Source: Euphorbia lathyris
Taxonomy: Eukaryota > Streptophyta > Magnoliopsida > Malpighiales > Euphorbiaceae
DNA length: 64,000 bases
Assembly (NCBI RefSeq): GCF_963576675.1
Contig: NC_088911.1
Location: 137,953,929-138,017,928 of the forward strand
Reading direction: 5' to 3'
Below, piece by piece: positions 23,186 through 33,818 of this stretch (the first letter of the stretch is position 1; the number at the start of each line of letters is the position of its first letter). Under the pieces are notes generated by a model that saw nothing but the letters and a program-made list of their open reading frames with translations, made no database searches and was not told where the DNA came from. Both the position numbers and the translations under genes were made by a program.

Positions 23186-24717
23186 CGTAAACTTATTGTT
23201 CTCAACATAATGAAACGACATATGATTTAAGTCTTGTCATTGTTCCACCTTTTGATAACTAAGAAACCGTAAGATAATAAATTAAAAAATCTTGAAAATT
23301 TAGAAATTAATAAAAGACCAAATAAATCCAACTATACATATATATATATATATATGTGTGTAAAAAACCATCTGAAATTTCTAGTTCATGCAATTTTAAA
23401 TGGTTTTTATTATTTCTCATGGTGTGTTTGCGAGTATTTATCACCCGGAGCCAACCGAGTTTATTTTGAAGACAGCACAAGTATTGCTGTATCTCGTCTA
23501 TCAATATAATTTTCTCTACTCATGGTCCATAAGGCATCCATTGGGAATTAGACATCATTGCTGCACGCTTTAATAAGATCTTCTAGAGTGAAAGGAACAT
23601 TGAGGTTCCTAAAGACCGCAGTTTTTTAAGCACTTCTTCTACTTTCATTGATTCGTGATTTGGTTTTTGGGTCTTTTTGCTGATTGTCTTAGCATTGTTT
23701 TCTTTCTTGGCACGAAGTAAAGCTGTAGAAGCTGGAAACAAGGAAGCTTAGGTGAACTACTAGAACTAAAATGACTTTGAGGAAGGAGATGCAGGTTTCT
23801 TCTTGCTCATTAATGCCAAATCATGTCTATTAGATATGAAGTCCTGCAAAATGGCGAGGTAAATCATTGCATACCATTTCAATTGGTAAAAATAAAAACA
23901 TAATCATGTACATTTTGTCCATTAGTTTTGCAGCACTAAGTTGTTCTTTCAGGTTCTTGTTATCAGCAATATCAACTGGTTTGAGCATTCAACCTTTGTG
24001 CAGTTATCAGCAACCATTTGGTTTTTATTTGATAGAACAACTATTTCCTCCTCTTGGCTTTTAGTTACAAGTTGTTGTTTTTCTCCACGGTCATAACAAA
24101 CAAATCTTTCCTCAATATTGATCCCTTTGACATCAATACTGAGGAAAGATTTGTTTGTTCCGACAGTGAAGAAAAACAACAACCTGTAACTAAAAGCCAA
24201 TAGGAGGAAATAGTTGTTCTATCAAATAAAAACCAAATGGTTGCCGATAAGTGCACAAATGTTGAATGTTCAAGCCAGCTTGATATTGCTTATAACAAGA
24301 ACCTGAAAGAACAACTTATTGCTGCAAACTAATGGAGAAAAGGTAGTAGAATCACGCGACATGATTATGTTTTTATTTATACCAACTCAAGTGGTATGCA
24401 ATGAGTACTCGCAAACAGACCATGAGAAATAGTAAACCATTTCAAATTGCATGAACTAGAAATAATTGTTTTTTACACACAAACATACACATATATGTAG
24501 TTTGAGTTGGATTTATTTGGTATTTTCAAGATTTTTTAATTTATTATCTTACGGTTTCTTAGTTGTCAAAAGGTGGAACAATGATGAGACTTAAATCATA
24601 TGTCGGTTCATTATGTTGAGAACAATAAGTTACGTTCCATGATTGATTTTGATCCAGGATTGCTAAAAAAATAAATGAACCATGGAAAGATGCACTGATG
24701 GTAAAACGACTTGGGAA
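23105..24717. repeat. Long inverted duplication (hairpin-forming)
   Basis: The outer left arm (23,105-23,445) pairs with 24,405-24,717, and the inner left arm (23,867-24,122) pairs with 24,132 to about 24,400. The turn is the 9-bp CCCTTTGAC near 24,127. Pairing is near-perfect close to the apex (CAAATCTTTCCTCAATATTG / CAATACTGAGGAAAGATTTG). The left side has about 420 bp extra (23,446-23,866). Total potential duplex is about 585 bp. The repeated sequence is coding-derived: the outer end of each arm encodes the start of the DUF4283 domain, and the inner part has a Lys/Gln-rich frame. A transcript through it would form double-stranded RNA. Confidence 0.85.
23446..23866 (-). other. Unpaired coding-like segment within the hairpin
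   Basis: Present only in the left arm. On the minus strand it gives ordered coding-like stretches (ALMSKKKPASPSSKSF, ARKENNAKTISKKTQKPNH, ESMKVEEVLKKLRSLGT, MSRENYIDRRDTAILVLSSK) with stops and shifts between them. It looks like more of the same decayed gene that supplied the arms. I do not recognise a domain. Whether it was inserted on the left or deleted from the right arm is not decided by the sequence. Confidence 0.4.
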
Positions 24718-25021
24718 ATCTGATTATAATAAATGAACCATGGCATGGTATCTTGTCTTCTTTACTAGCTTACAAACTTAAGTGAAATCTGACAATAATA
24801 ACTAAAGATTGTTGGGAAAGCTCTAATAAATTATGAAACTTCAGTGATAATGTTGAAGTAAATTAATCAAAATTTTCAAGAACCTTCATCTAAGAGAATT
24901 CATCTCTTTGAGATATTTTCTCTTGAAGATCTGTAATGCACAATGCATCTCTATGAATGTATTTGTTCTTGAGGTTTTTCTAGAGTTGGACATATGAGTT
25001 ATGGACTTAGATTCTAATATT
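24718..25021. other. Intergenic, no gene seen
   Basis: Nothing recognised; AT-rich sequence between the hairpin and the tandem MITEs. Confidence 0.4.
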
Positions 25022-25953
25022 TAGGTTGAATACATCATGGCCCCTGAACTTGGTCAAAAATATCAATTGGCCTCTCCAAATTTTAAGACCAACTACGTGG
25101 CAAGTAAGAGGAGATTTGGGTAACTTAAAGCGTGTATTATTTTAACCAAGTTATTGGGGGGAGGGGCAATAGCTCACTTTAAGAAAGTTCAGGGGGTTCA
25201 CTTTAACTAAGTTTAGGAGGTTAAGTAAGTCTAGAAGGCTAATGAGACATCTCAATAGTTCAATGAGCCTCATGTTTTTAGCCTAGTATTTAAATTTGGC
25301 TTAATACATCTATGAACTTGGAGAAAAGAACCAATTGACCCCTTGAAATTACATTAGCCCTTTAACTTGCTTAAAGTGAATTATGGGCCACCTAAATTTG
25401 TTTAAAGTGAGCTATTGACCCTTTAAACTTACTTATAGTGATTTATTGGCCCCTCAACTTGTTAAAGTGATATACATTTTAATTTGTTCACTTTAAGAAA
25501 TTTCAGGGGTTCACTTTAACTAAGTTTAGGAGGTGAAGCAAGTCTAGGAGGCTAACGAGACATCTCAATAGTTCAGGGGCCAATAAATTTTTTAGGCCAA
25601 GTTCAATGGGGCATCATGTATTTAGCTTAGTTTTTAAATTTGGCTTAATACATCGGTGAACTTGGACAAAAATAATCAATTAGCCCCTTCAAATTACAGT
25701 CGTTAGCCTCTGAACTTGCTTAAAAGTGAATTATTGGCCACCTAACTTTGCTTATAGTGATCTATTGGCCCCTCAACTTGTTAAAGTGATAAACATTTTA
25801 ATTTGTCCAAATCCACTCTTGCTCTAACGTATGCATTTAGGGGGGTTAATCATGTCATTTTAAGCAAGTTCAAGATTGATGAGATACTCTCTAAATTCAG
25901 GGTGACCAATTGGTTTTCTAGGCTATGTTTAGGGGCTCATGATGTATCAAGCC
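25022..25953. mobile_element. Three tandem copies of a CCTGAACTTG MITE
   Basis: Three units (about 25,025-25,285, 25,298-25,630 and 25,642-25,953) each begin with a GGCTTAATACATC-like end (GGTTGAATACATC in the first). They close with an inverse end such as TCATGATGTATCAAGCC. Inside are repeated CCCCTGAACTTGCTTAAAGT phrases. Related single copies lie at 36,263-36,829 and 49,148-49,485. No ORF. Unit borders are approximate. Confidence 0.65.
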
Positions 25954-26098
25954 TTTAAATTCAGCTGATTAAAGTTATTATTACCTGGAAAAGTTCCGAT
26001 TTCCAGGGACGGAAAGCCTTAACTCCTGAACATGAGTTAAAAATATTATTATAAGCAAAAGATATTGAAAGAGAGGGACACTCTAAATTATCACACAC

Positions 26099-26740
26099 AT
26101 AGTTGTTAAATCGAGATACGACTCGTGACTCGAAATCTCATTTTGTGAATCAAGACTCGTGAATCGTATCGAATCGTAAGATACGGATCAATTTTAAAAT
26201 ATTATAAAAAAATAAAATATTAACCATATTTAACTTTAAATATGAGTCTTAAAAATGAAATATTAATATCCAATTGAAGAGTCATAATTATTTGAAGAGT
26301 CATCTTTCAATTGAAGAGTCCTAATTATTTGAAGAGTCTTCACTTATTCCTTTTATTTGATTTTTTTTATGTTTAACAGTTAAAACATAAACCTGTACGT
26401 TTTTTTCATTTGTAACAATAACAAATGAATTCATAGATAGACCTGTACGTCTTTTTCCATTAAATGGATTACAATTTACAAAACAATCATTAATACCATT
26501 TATTATTTCTTGCACAACATTCAATATTTAGACTTTCCAGCACCTGTCTTTACGTTTTCCATTTAATTTTTTTTAAGCCAATGCCATGACTCGACCGACT
26601 CGGGTGACTCGGCCGATACGGTCGAGTCATGGCCGATTCAGGTGGATTTCGAGTCAGACCATAGAGTCGACTCGAAATCCACCTGACTCGTATCGACTCG
26701 TACGAGTCGACTCGCGACTCGTACGAGTCTAATAACTATG
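26099..26740. mobile_element. ACTCG-rich MITE with 8-9 bp target duplication
   Basis: The element starts (C)ATAGTTGTTAAATCG and ends TCTAATAACTATG. It is flanked by ATCACACAC at 26,090-26,098 and 26,741-26,749, giving an 8- or 9-bp duplication depending on which element takes the shared C. The right half is full of GACTCG words and contains a perfect 15-bp stem (26,641-26,655 with 26,669-26,683). Duplication size suggests Mutator or hAT. The 67-codon minus-strand frame in the middle is not gene-like. Confidence 0.75.
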
Positions 26741-26829
26741 ATCACACACAACATAAACAAAGAGAAATCAAGAAATTACAACTAAAAACATGGCATGATA
26801 TATTGTCTTCTTCTTCCCTGACGCCGAAG

Positions 26830-29409
26830 CTAACGCTTTGATAGAAGATTGAAATAACCAATATTGTAGAGAACCATAACTGTTGATAACAATCCACTTG
26901 GGAATCCAATTGCTGCCATTTTCCACGAAAACCACCAATCTTCCATGCTTTGCTCATCACTTTCTCTAACATCTGCATTTGGTGTTTCCTTGTCACATGG
27001 AAGTCGAATTTGCATTCCACACAGTCCATTATTGTTGGCATAAGATTCTGGATCATTTAGCGTATCCATCTGAGGACCTGTTGGAATTCGACCTTCGAGT
27101 TTATTATTGCTCAATTTCAAGGTGCTTAGTTGCGACAACTTTCCAATTGTTTCAGGTATTTTTCCTGAAAGGATGTTGTATGACAAATCCATACTCTCCA
27201 AGTTTTCCAAACCATTGATGGTTGATGGTATTCTGCCTGACAGCTTGTTGCGTGAAAAGTTTAGCACTTTCAAAATCTTCAAAGCACCTAAAGAGTCGGG
27301 AATTTCACCAGAAAGTTAGTTGTTTGACAAATCTAGAAGTGTATAGATATCGAGGTGCTGGTTTGGAAGATTTATCTTTGATTCTTTCCAGAACACTTCT
27401 AAATCAGGATAACGTATATCGATAAAAAGATAATCATAAGGAGGATAACCAGTTGCATCATTCGATAGAAATCTACGTTGCAAGTCATGATTATAACCAA
27501 TCATGCCATTAAGATTGCCTAGACCAACAGGCACCGGTCCACTCAACTTGTTCCCAGAGACATCAAGAATTTTAAGAAGGGTAAGATTGGTGAGATTGTT
27601 TGGAATATGCCCTTCAAAATAGTTACTACTAAGATCCAGAATTTGCAGGACGGAAATCTGAAAGAGAAAAGCTGGGATTTTACCGATGAGGTTACTGTCA
27701 TGGAGATCAAGGTATGAAAGACTATTTAAACTTGCTAGATTTGGAGGCAATGCGCCAGAAAATTGATTATTGCAAAGAGCAAGCATAATCATCCAATTAG
27801 AAAAATTTACCGGAACCTCACCAAAGAACGAGTTGAAAGAAATATCAAGGACATACTGGGACCGAAAGTTTGGAAATTCACTGCCTGAAAATCTATTTTT
27901 TGACAAGTAAAGTACATCTAAGAATGATATATTTGAGATGGATTTGGGAATTGATCCAGAGAAATCATTGCCTGATAAAATGAGGGTTTCCAAGTTTGGA
28001 GCTTCACCTATGCTATCTGGCAAGTACCCTGAGAAGTTATTCCTGGACAGATCAAGATATTGCCATAAAGATTGTTTAAATAGAAGAGGAGAAATAGAGC
28101 CAGAAAGATTGTTATCTGATAAAATTAAAGAAGTGATTGTTGTATTTAGAAGCCATGCCGGGAAGGTTCCTATGAGGTTATTCTCACTTAAGTCTAAGTG
28201 ATCAACAAAAGTATTGTTGGAAAATGAAATAGTAATACATCCGGAAAGGAGGCAAGATCTTAAAGATAAGAAGGTTAGCTGGCTCGGTAGTGATATAGTG
28301 GTGTTTCTCAAGACAAGCAAGTTTCCCCCAAGTTTTAATTTCCACAAATTGCTTGAACCGAATAACCATATTGGGATTTCTCCGCTCAGCAAGTTATCTT
28401 CTAAATCAAGTGAGGTCAACTGTCCCAACTCCTGGATCCATGGAGGAATCTGTCCTGACAAATGGTTTTCTCTCAATTCTAGAGACTCAATATTCGTGAG
28501 ATTGACCAACTCCGATGGAATCTCCGACAAAGAATTAACGCCCAAATCTAGAAAAGACAACTCCTTCAAATGGCATAATGAGGAAGGAATTGACCCACAA
28601 AGTTTGTTATTACTTAAAATCAAGGTTGCCAATTTGGTGAGGTTTCCAATCATTACAGGAATCTTCGAGGACAAATAATTGGACCCCAAACTCAGCTGAG
28701 TTAACTCCCTCAAACTGCATAATGAGGATGGAATTGACCCATAAAGTTTGTTAAAACTAAGATCCAAATATCCCAATTTGGTGAGGTTTCCAATCTCTGC
28801 CGGTACCTCCATGGACAGAACATTGGATGCCAAATCCAGATATTCTAACTCCATCAAACTGCATAATGAGGATGGAATTGATCCAGAAAGTTTTTTACCA
28901 CTTATATCCAAATATCCCAATTTGGTGAGGTTTCCAATCTCTGCCGGTATCTTCATGGTAAAAAAATTAACATTCAAATCCAGAAAAGACAACTCCTTCA
29001 ACTGGCATAATGAGGAAGGAATAGACCCAGAAAATTTGTTGTAACTAAGATCCAAGTATTCCAATTTGGTAAGATTTGTTATCTCTTGTGGAAGTTCTCC
29101 TTCAAGGCCCAGATTTTTAATGTCAAGATGGGTCAGGGTTTGTATCTGAAAGAGGGGCGTTAAAACATCTGATGCGCCAGAAGATGCCAATTCTGCAGAG
29201 TAGCGAGAAAAAGCATCAGGATCGAGAAGAAGTTCAGTCACCTGCTGTGATTCATATGTGACTCGCATCGGTTCCCACTAATTGTTGTCAGTTGATGAGT
29301 TCCAAGACTGCATGTAGTGGAGTGAATTCTGGTCATCTGCAGAAACGTTTGCCAGGAATAACAACTTGAATCGAAGGTGTTGGGAATTTTCTGGATCAAC
29401 ACCATTTTA
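26830..29409 (-). pseudogene. LRR receptor-like protein (RLP), pseudogene
   Basis: RLPs are cell-surface receptors with an extracellular leucine-rich-repeat domain, one membrane helix and a short tail, usually in defence or development. Read from about 29,406 down, an LRR N-cap-like segment (LRFK, SWNSSTD, WEP) runs into about 20 or more LRRs (LxxLxLSxNxxSGxIP). A C-cap with NGLCGMQIRLPC and acidic residues follows, then a helix (about IGFPSGLLSTVMVLYNIGYF) and the tail LLSKR. There is no kinase. Two in-frame stops break it: TAG at 29,278-29,280 and TAA at 27,316-27,318, the latter splitting an LSNN-LSGEIP repeat. The cysteines expected in the N-cap are not seen, and no intact signal peptide or start codon is visible upstream because of a stop at 29,407-29,409. 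A 650-codon frame survives between the stops, so decay is recent. Confidence 0.88.
28507..29082 (-). repeat. Four tandem 48-residue double-LRR units in the RLP
   Basis: Within the 650-codon frame, units starting with I(T/G)NLTKLxYLDLS and containing GSIPSSLCxLxEL repeat every 48 residues (144 bp), at frame residues of about 63, 111, 159 and 207. DNA is also similar between copies (for example CTGCATAATGAGGATGGAAT in more than one). This is intragenic tandem duplication, a usual way for RLPs to change specificity. Confidence 0.8.
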
Positions 29410-29439
29410 GTGGAAGCAATAAATCTCAAAGCATAAGCA

Positions 29440-30137
29440 ATATATTGCCAAGAAAAATAATAGTTTAAAACTTAGACAGTTTTATTGAATTTATGAGGTG
29501 TACAAGAGAGTGTTCTCTAGAAACTTTCTAAAGTTACAATGAAATAAAATCAAAAATAGTATCACTCAGGTGTTTCCCAAAAATACTCAAGAATAATTAT
29601 CCTACTATTTTATAGTGGAAGAATTTACTCTCGAGCTGTTCGTGGACTAGCTTGTAAGGACGAACCACGTTAAAATTATCGGTGTTATTGTTATTGATTA
29701 TTTTGATAGTTAATATTTTTCTACGGAGGAGGGTGCAGTTGCAGCATTAGCATGATCAAAACTGTTGGATTTAAAGACCAGAATAATGGTTTCATTTGAG
29801 CCATCGAAACGAAATGTAAGGTACGCTGTGTATGTGTGTTTTGTTCTATTCGATCTTAGCCATGCCAATGTACATGTTATATGTTAAAACGTCGTCGTCG
29901 ATACTGGTTCTAACAATTAATACCTAAGAAAAGACAGTTTGTATTTGTGTCTATGTCTCTCGTCAACACACCATTCCATACGTAAGAAGAAGTAAACCCA
30001 ATTAGGACCAAGCTAATATGCAGCATTTTCTACGTAATTAAGGTCTTCTATCTATTTTACAAATTGTGCCCAACTTCATTAATATTCTGCATATTACTTA
30101 CACTTTTCTATTTTAAAAAAATATATTATACTCCTGA
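29440..30137. other. Intergenic with possible Copia LTR debris
   Basis: About 29,500-29,720 contains GGACGAACCACGTTAAAATT (about 29,658), similar to the CGAACCACGTAAATC phrase near Copia LTR ends. No second LTR or coding domain. The rest is unremarkable. Confidence 0.35.
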
Positions 30138-30358
30138 GTTTCAAAAGTGGGTTACTAAACCCAGCCCCATTTTCACACTTCCAGCCCCGAAAAAAGACGA
30201 AACCGTCCTTTAACCAAAAACTGAAAATTTGAATCCCTCCCAAACTCTCTCAAAGTCTCCCAAATACATTTTCATCCGAATCAAAAACAACACGTTTGAT
30301 GGAAGGCAATCCGTTATCACCGGGAGGAGACGGGAGTGATGCTGTGTCTGAATTCGAG

Positions 30359-30739
30359 GTATTTTTCCGATTGAACTTCCTTGCATTTCTGTAATTTGAA
30401 TTAAAAAAAAATCTGGTTCGGCACTCGGGCGTGTGAGTATCACGCCTCACCTTGTGGTGGGGCATATGAGTATCACGCCCCACCACATGGTGAGGCGTGA
30501 TAGCCACACGCCCCACCATGAGGTGGGGCGTGATACTCATACGCCCCACCACATGGTGAGGCGTGATGTTCATACGCCCCACCATGTGGTGAGGCGTGAT
30601 ACTCACACGCCCCACCACAAGGTGAGGCGTGATGCTCACACGCCCGAGCTTATTTTTGGCTGTTTTTCGGGTTTAGACACCGAAACGCTGTAGAAATGTC
30701 ACGTTTTGGACTGTAATGTTCGTTATTTATCATTTACAG
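30359..30739 (+). other. Transposase intron 1, holding the palindromic array
   Basis: Donor GTATTT at 30,359 and acceptor TTTACAG ending at 30,739. Phase 0 on both sides. The 381-bp intron consists mostly of the array at 30,424-30,648. The ORFs of 77-129 codons across it on both strands, with repeated TPHH units, are artefacts of the repeat. Confidence 0.75.
30424..30648. repeat. Palindromic CG-rich array, left
   Basis: About 225 bp made of roughly 30-35 bp units such as CACGCCCCACCACATGGTGA followed by GGCGTGATACTCA, each itself nearly self-complementary. The outer ends CTCGGGCGTGTGAG (30,424-30,437) and CTCACACGCCCGAG (30,635-30,648) are perfect complements, so the whole array is one large palindrome. 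Its GC content is far above its surroundings. The same motif makes up the right array of this element. Confidence 0.9.
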
Positions 30740-33644
30740 GAGGTTTCGTGGGAACAATTTGACGGAAACGGCATAGATTACAGTTCGCAGTTTTTTCCCA
30801 AACAAACGTTTCAAACATATCATGAAGCTATTAACTGGGCAAAACAGACAGCAATTGGGATCGGGTTCGAGTTAACCATAGCGTCGCACAAGACAGGGCG
30901 CAAGTCAAAGTGGATATTGGTTAAATGTGCTCGTGGTGTTAAGAATTATAAAAGGAAAAAGGATATGGATACGGATGTTATACTACGGAAGAATACAAAA
31001 ATAAAGTACTGTGGTTGCAAATTCCAGATAAAGGTTATGGAAATCGCTGAATTGGGCGGTTGGGTGGTGAATGGGATTCCTGGAGATAGAGGACATCACT
31101 GTCATCAGTTGGCTGTATATCGTCAGGGCTACAGACAGATGAGCGGACTAAGCCCGGCTTCCAAAAAACTTGTTCGTGAAATGAGTTCGGCTCAAGCTAA
31201 GCCTTGTGCTATTTTTGCTGCAATCAAAGAAAAACATCCGGAGGATTGCCCGACACAAAGACATATCTATAATTACAGGGAGAAAATCAGGACTGAGAGC
31301 TTTGAGGGTCGGGATGTAATCGGTCAGTTTTATCGGCTTGCTATAGATAAGGACTACATACATTGGACGCAAGCGGTGCCGGGCAGCAATGTCGTGACTC
31401 ACTTATTTATAGCACATCCAACATCGATCACACTGTTCCGATCTTATTACTTGTTTGTTGGTATGGATTCAACATATAAAACAAACAAGTATAAGATGCC
31501 ATTTTTTGAAATCATTGGAATGACGCCTTCAAACAAAAACTTCTTGATCGCCTATGCAATCATGAAGGATGAAACTGAGGGTAGTTATATGTGGGTGTTA
31601 CAAAAATTGAAGCTTTTGCTCCAACCTGATGTGCATCCGACAACCATTGCTACAGACCGGGAGTTAGGACTGATGCGGCCGGTTCGTGAGGTATTTCCTC
31701 ATACTTATCATTTATTGTGCACATGGCATATTAATAAAGATGTGGAGGATAGAGTAGGCAAGTTGAGTGGAATGAAGAGGTTTGGTGAAATTTTTAAGAA
31801 TTCCAAATGGAAACGTATAATTGAAGCCCCGACAATAGCCGAATATGAGGCGGCAGTGGTAGCCATGAAGAATACTACTGGCAACTGGCCTCATGTGATT
31901 CAGTACGTGGAGACCACATGGCTAGTGCATAAAGAGAAGTTTTGTCGAGCATGGACGAACGATGTCTTGCACTTAGGAAACACCACAACCTGTCGAGTGG
32001 AGAGTTCACATGCACAGTTGAAACAATGGCTGAATTCATCTACTGGTGCACTCGATATAGTGTGGGCGAAGGTGCACAAGGACATTGAGGCTCAGATCGA
32101 GGCGATCAAGTAAGACATTTATTCTGTTATTTGCTTTAATCTTTTAAAATTTAATACATTAGTTTTGTAATCCTTCACTGTATATAATCAGATACTCACT
32201 CGAGGACTCGAGAAGAAGATCTGCTGTGAATCATTATGGAGCACCTTTCACGTATCTCGACTTACACGTTTCACATTACTGCTTGGCTGTACTAAATGAT
32301 GAGCTCAAGCGTATGCACGAATTGAGTATGGATGTGGTAAGTGAATGCGGATGCGTGTTGCCCAAGACTCATGGCATTCCGTGTGCATGTGAGCTTAAAA
32401 CATATATTGACACAGATGAATCGGTTCGTGTTGACCGCATCCATCCTTTTTGGAGATCTCTTGCGTTTGAAGGGTTGAGTGACATACCAGTTACTGCTCC
32501 AGTATATGCTGACGGGTCTGAGGATCACCGATTTTTTCAATCTCTTGTGGAAAAGGTTGAAAAATTAGATCCTTCAATGGTGCGTAGCATATCGATGATG
32601 ATTCATGATCAGATAAACCCGGAACAAAGTGGCTTCAAAGAACCTGAGGTCAAAGACACTGTTAGGGGTAGACCAAAGGGAAATTCATCAACAAAACGAA
32701 ATCCGAGTGCATGGGAGTACAGTCAGGCACCACGAGGTCGAGCACGGTCCTTAGGTTCGAGGAGTAGTCGTAGTCGAGGCCGTTCCTCATCCTCATCTGT
32801 GCATAATAGCCAGATGCCGGGTATATTTTATTTCATTTATATATATGTTGAAGTTAAAGTAAATATATTTTTATTAATGAATTTCATATATTAATATTTT
32901 CAGTCGGATTTGATGCGGATATCGCCGGTTACCACCATTTACATCGGGTTCAAGGTCTCATCGTACCATTTATTACTGGATTCCATGATGTTGTAGTAGA
33001 TAGTAACTGTGGATTTCGTGTTTTAGCCGATGCCATCATTTATAACCAGGAGGAGTGGAAGCTGATGAGAGTACTCATAGAGAATGAGATGCGGGCAAAC
33101 CGTGATCTGTATGCACCAGTGTACGGGAATGGATTTGATGCTGCCCTCACACGTATTAAATGGGCAGGAGCGGGTTGTGGTGAGTTCCACTAGATGGTGA
33201 GTCCGGATGACTTATATGCTGCTGCATCTGTATTGAACGCAGTAATTTTCCTCTTTACTGCACAACAGTTAGGATGTTGCACTATACTGCCGATGCGTTC
33301 GGACGATGGAAGACCACCAGAGCGAGAGATTGTGATTTGTTATTTGGGGAGTTATCATCACTACATGCGTCTTTATTTACATCCTACGTTTCCAGTGCCT
33401 CCCATTGCCACCCAATGGCGTTTATATTGTCATCCGAGTATTCGTCACTTCGAGAATCTATACGCTGAAAGGAGAGAGGCCTGGACTAAATTATATTAGT
33501 TTTATATTTTGTGATTAATAATATTTATTAATTAACTTATATTATTTTTACTGATTTTAGGACTAAATTGTATGGTATTTTTAGGTTTTAAGTACAATTC
33601 TATATTTACGGGTTTAACGAACTATTTACGGGGTTAAAAAGTTA

Positions 33645-33818
33645 TTTTTTTTTGCCAATCCGACACGCGGGCGTGTGGCTATCACGCCTCACCGCGTGGT
33701 CGGACGTGATAGACACACGCCTCAGCGCGTGGTCGCGGTGAGGCGTGATACTCATACGTCCGACCACGCGGTGAGGCGTGATATCCACACGCCCGCGTGT
33801 CGGATTGGCAAAAAAAAA
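33645..33818. repeat. Palindromic CG-rich array, right
   Basis: A 174-bp palindrome. Its outer 34 bp are perfectly complementary (33,645-33,678, starting with nine T and GCCAATCCGACACG; 33,785-33,818, ending CGGATTGGCA and A-run). Pairing continues inward almost to the centre with few mismatches. The inner words CACGCCTCACCGCG and CGCGGTGAGGCGTGATA match the left array motif. Confidence 0.92.

Larger units (their letters stand above)
30299..33499 (+). pseudogene. MULE transposase with C-terminal OTU-like domain, one stop codon
   Basis: Proposed exons 30,299-30,358, 30,740-32,109, 32,192-32,820 and 32,904-33,499 all join in frame at GT-AG introns, giving 884 codons plus stop. Exon 2 has a FAR1-like zinc region (NWAKQTA, KCARG, CGCKFQI, GHHCHQL). 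Its MULE DDE core shows VGMDSTYKTNKY (first Asp), TIATDRELGLM (second Asp), LLCTWHINKD, and RVESSHAQLK with the likely Glu. Exon 3 has a SWIM-like CGC...PCAC cluster, then an RGRPKG/Ser-Arg-rich tail. Exon 4 has an OTU-type cysteine-protease motif DSNCGFR and a late His region (SYHHYMRLYLHP, PPIATQW). In-frame TAG at 33,191-33,193 lies inside the OTU domain between the Cys and His motifs, so DDE and SWIM are untouched. The start ATG at 30,299 is chosen because its exon splices in phase. Confidence 0.88.

Noticed and set aside
27938..29044. Plus-strand ORFs of 87-154 codons
   Set aside because: Shadows of the minus-strand LRR pseudogene; the repeat structure creates long antisense frames.
30210..30693. 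ORFs of 77-129 codons on both strands with repeated TPHH/VGR units
   Set aside because: They are translations of the palindromic array and flanking intron; both strands look alike because the DNA is self-complementary.
32821..32894. C-terminal extension IFYFIYIYVEVK of the second transposase ORF
   Set aside because: It is intron 3 read through; the exon ends at the GTATAT donor and the next exon continues in frame.
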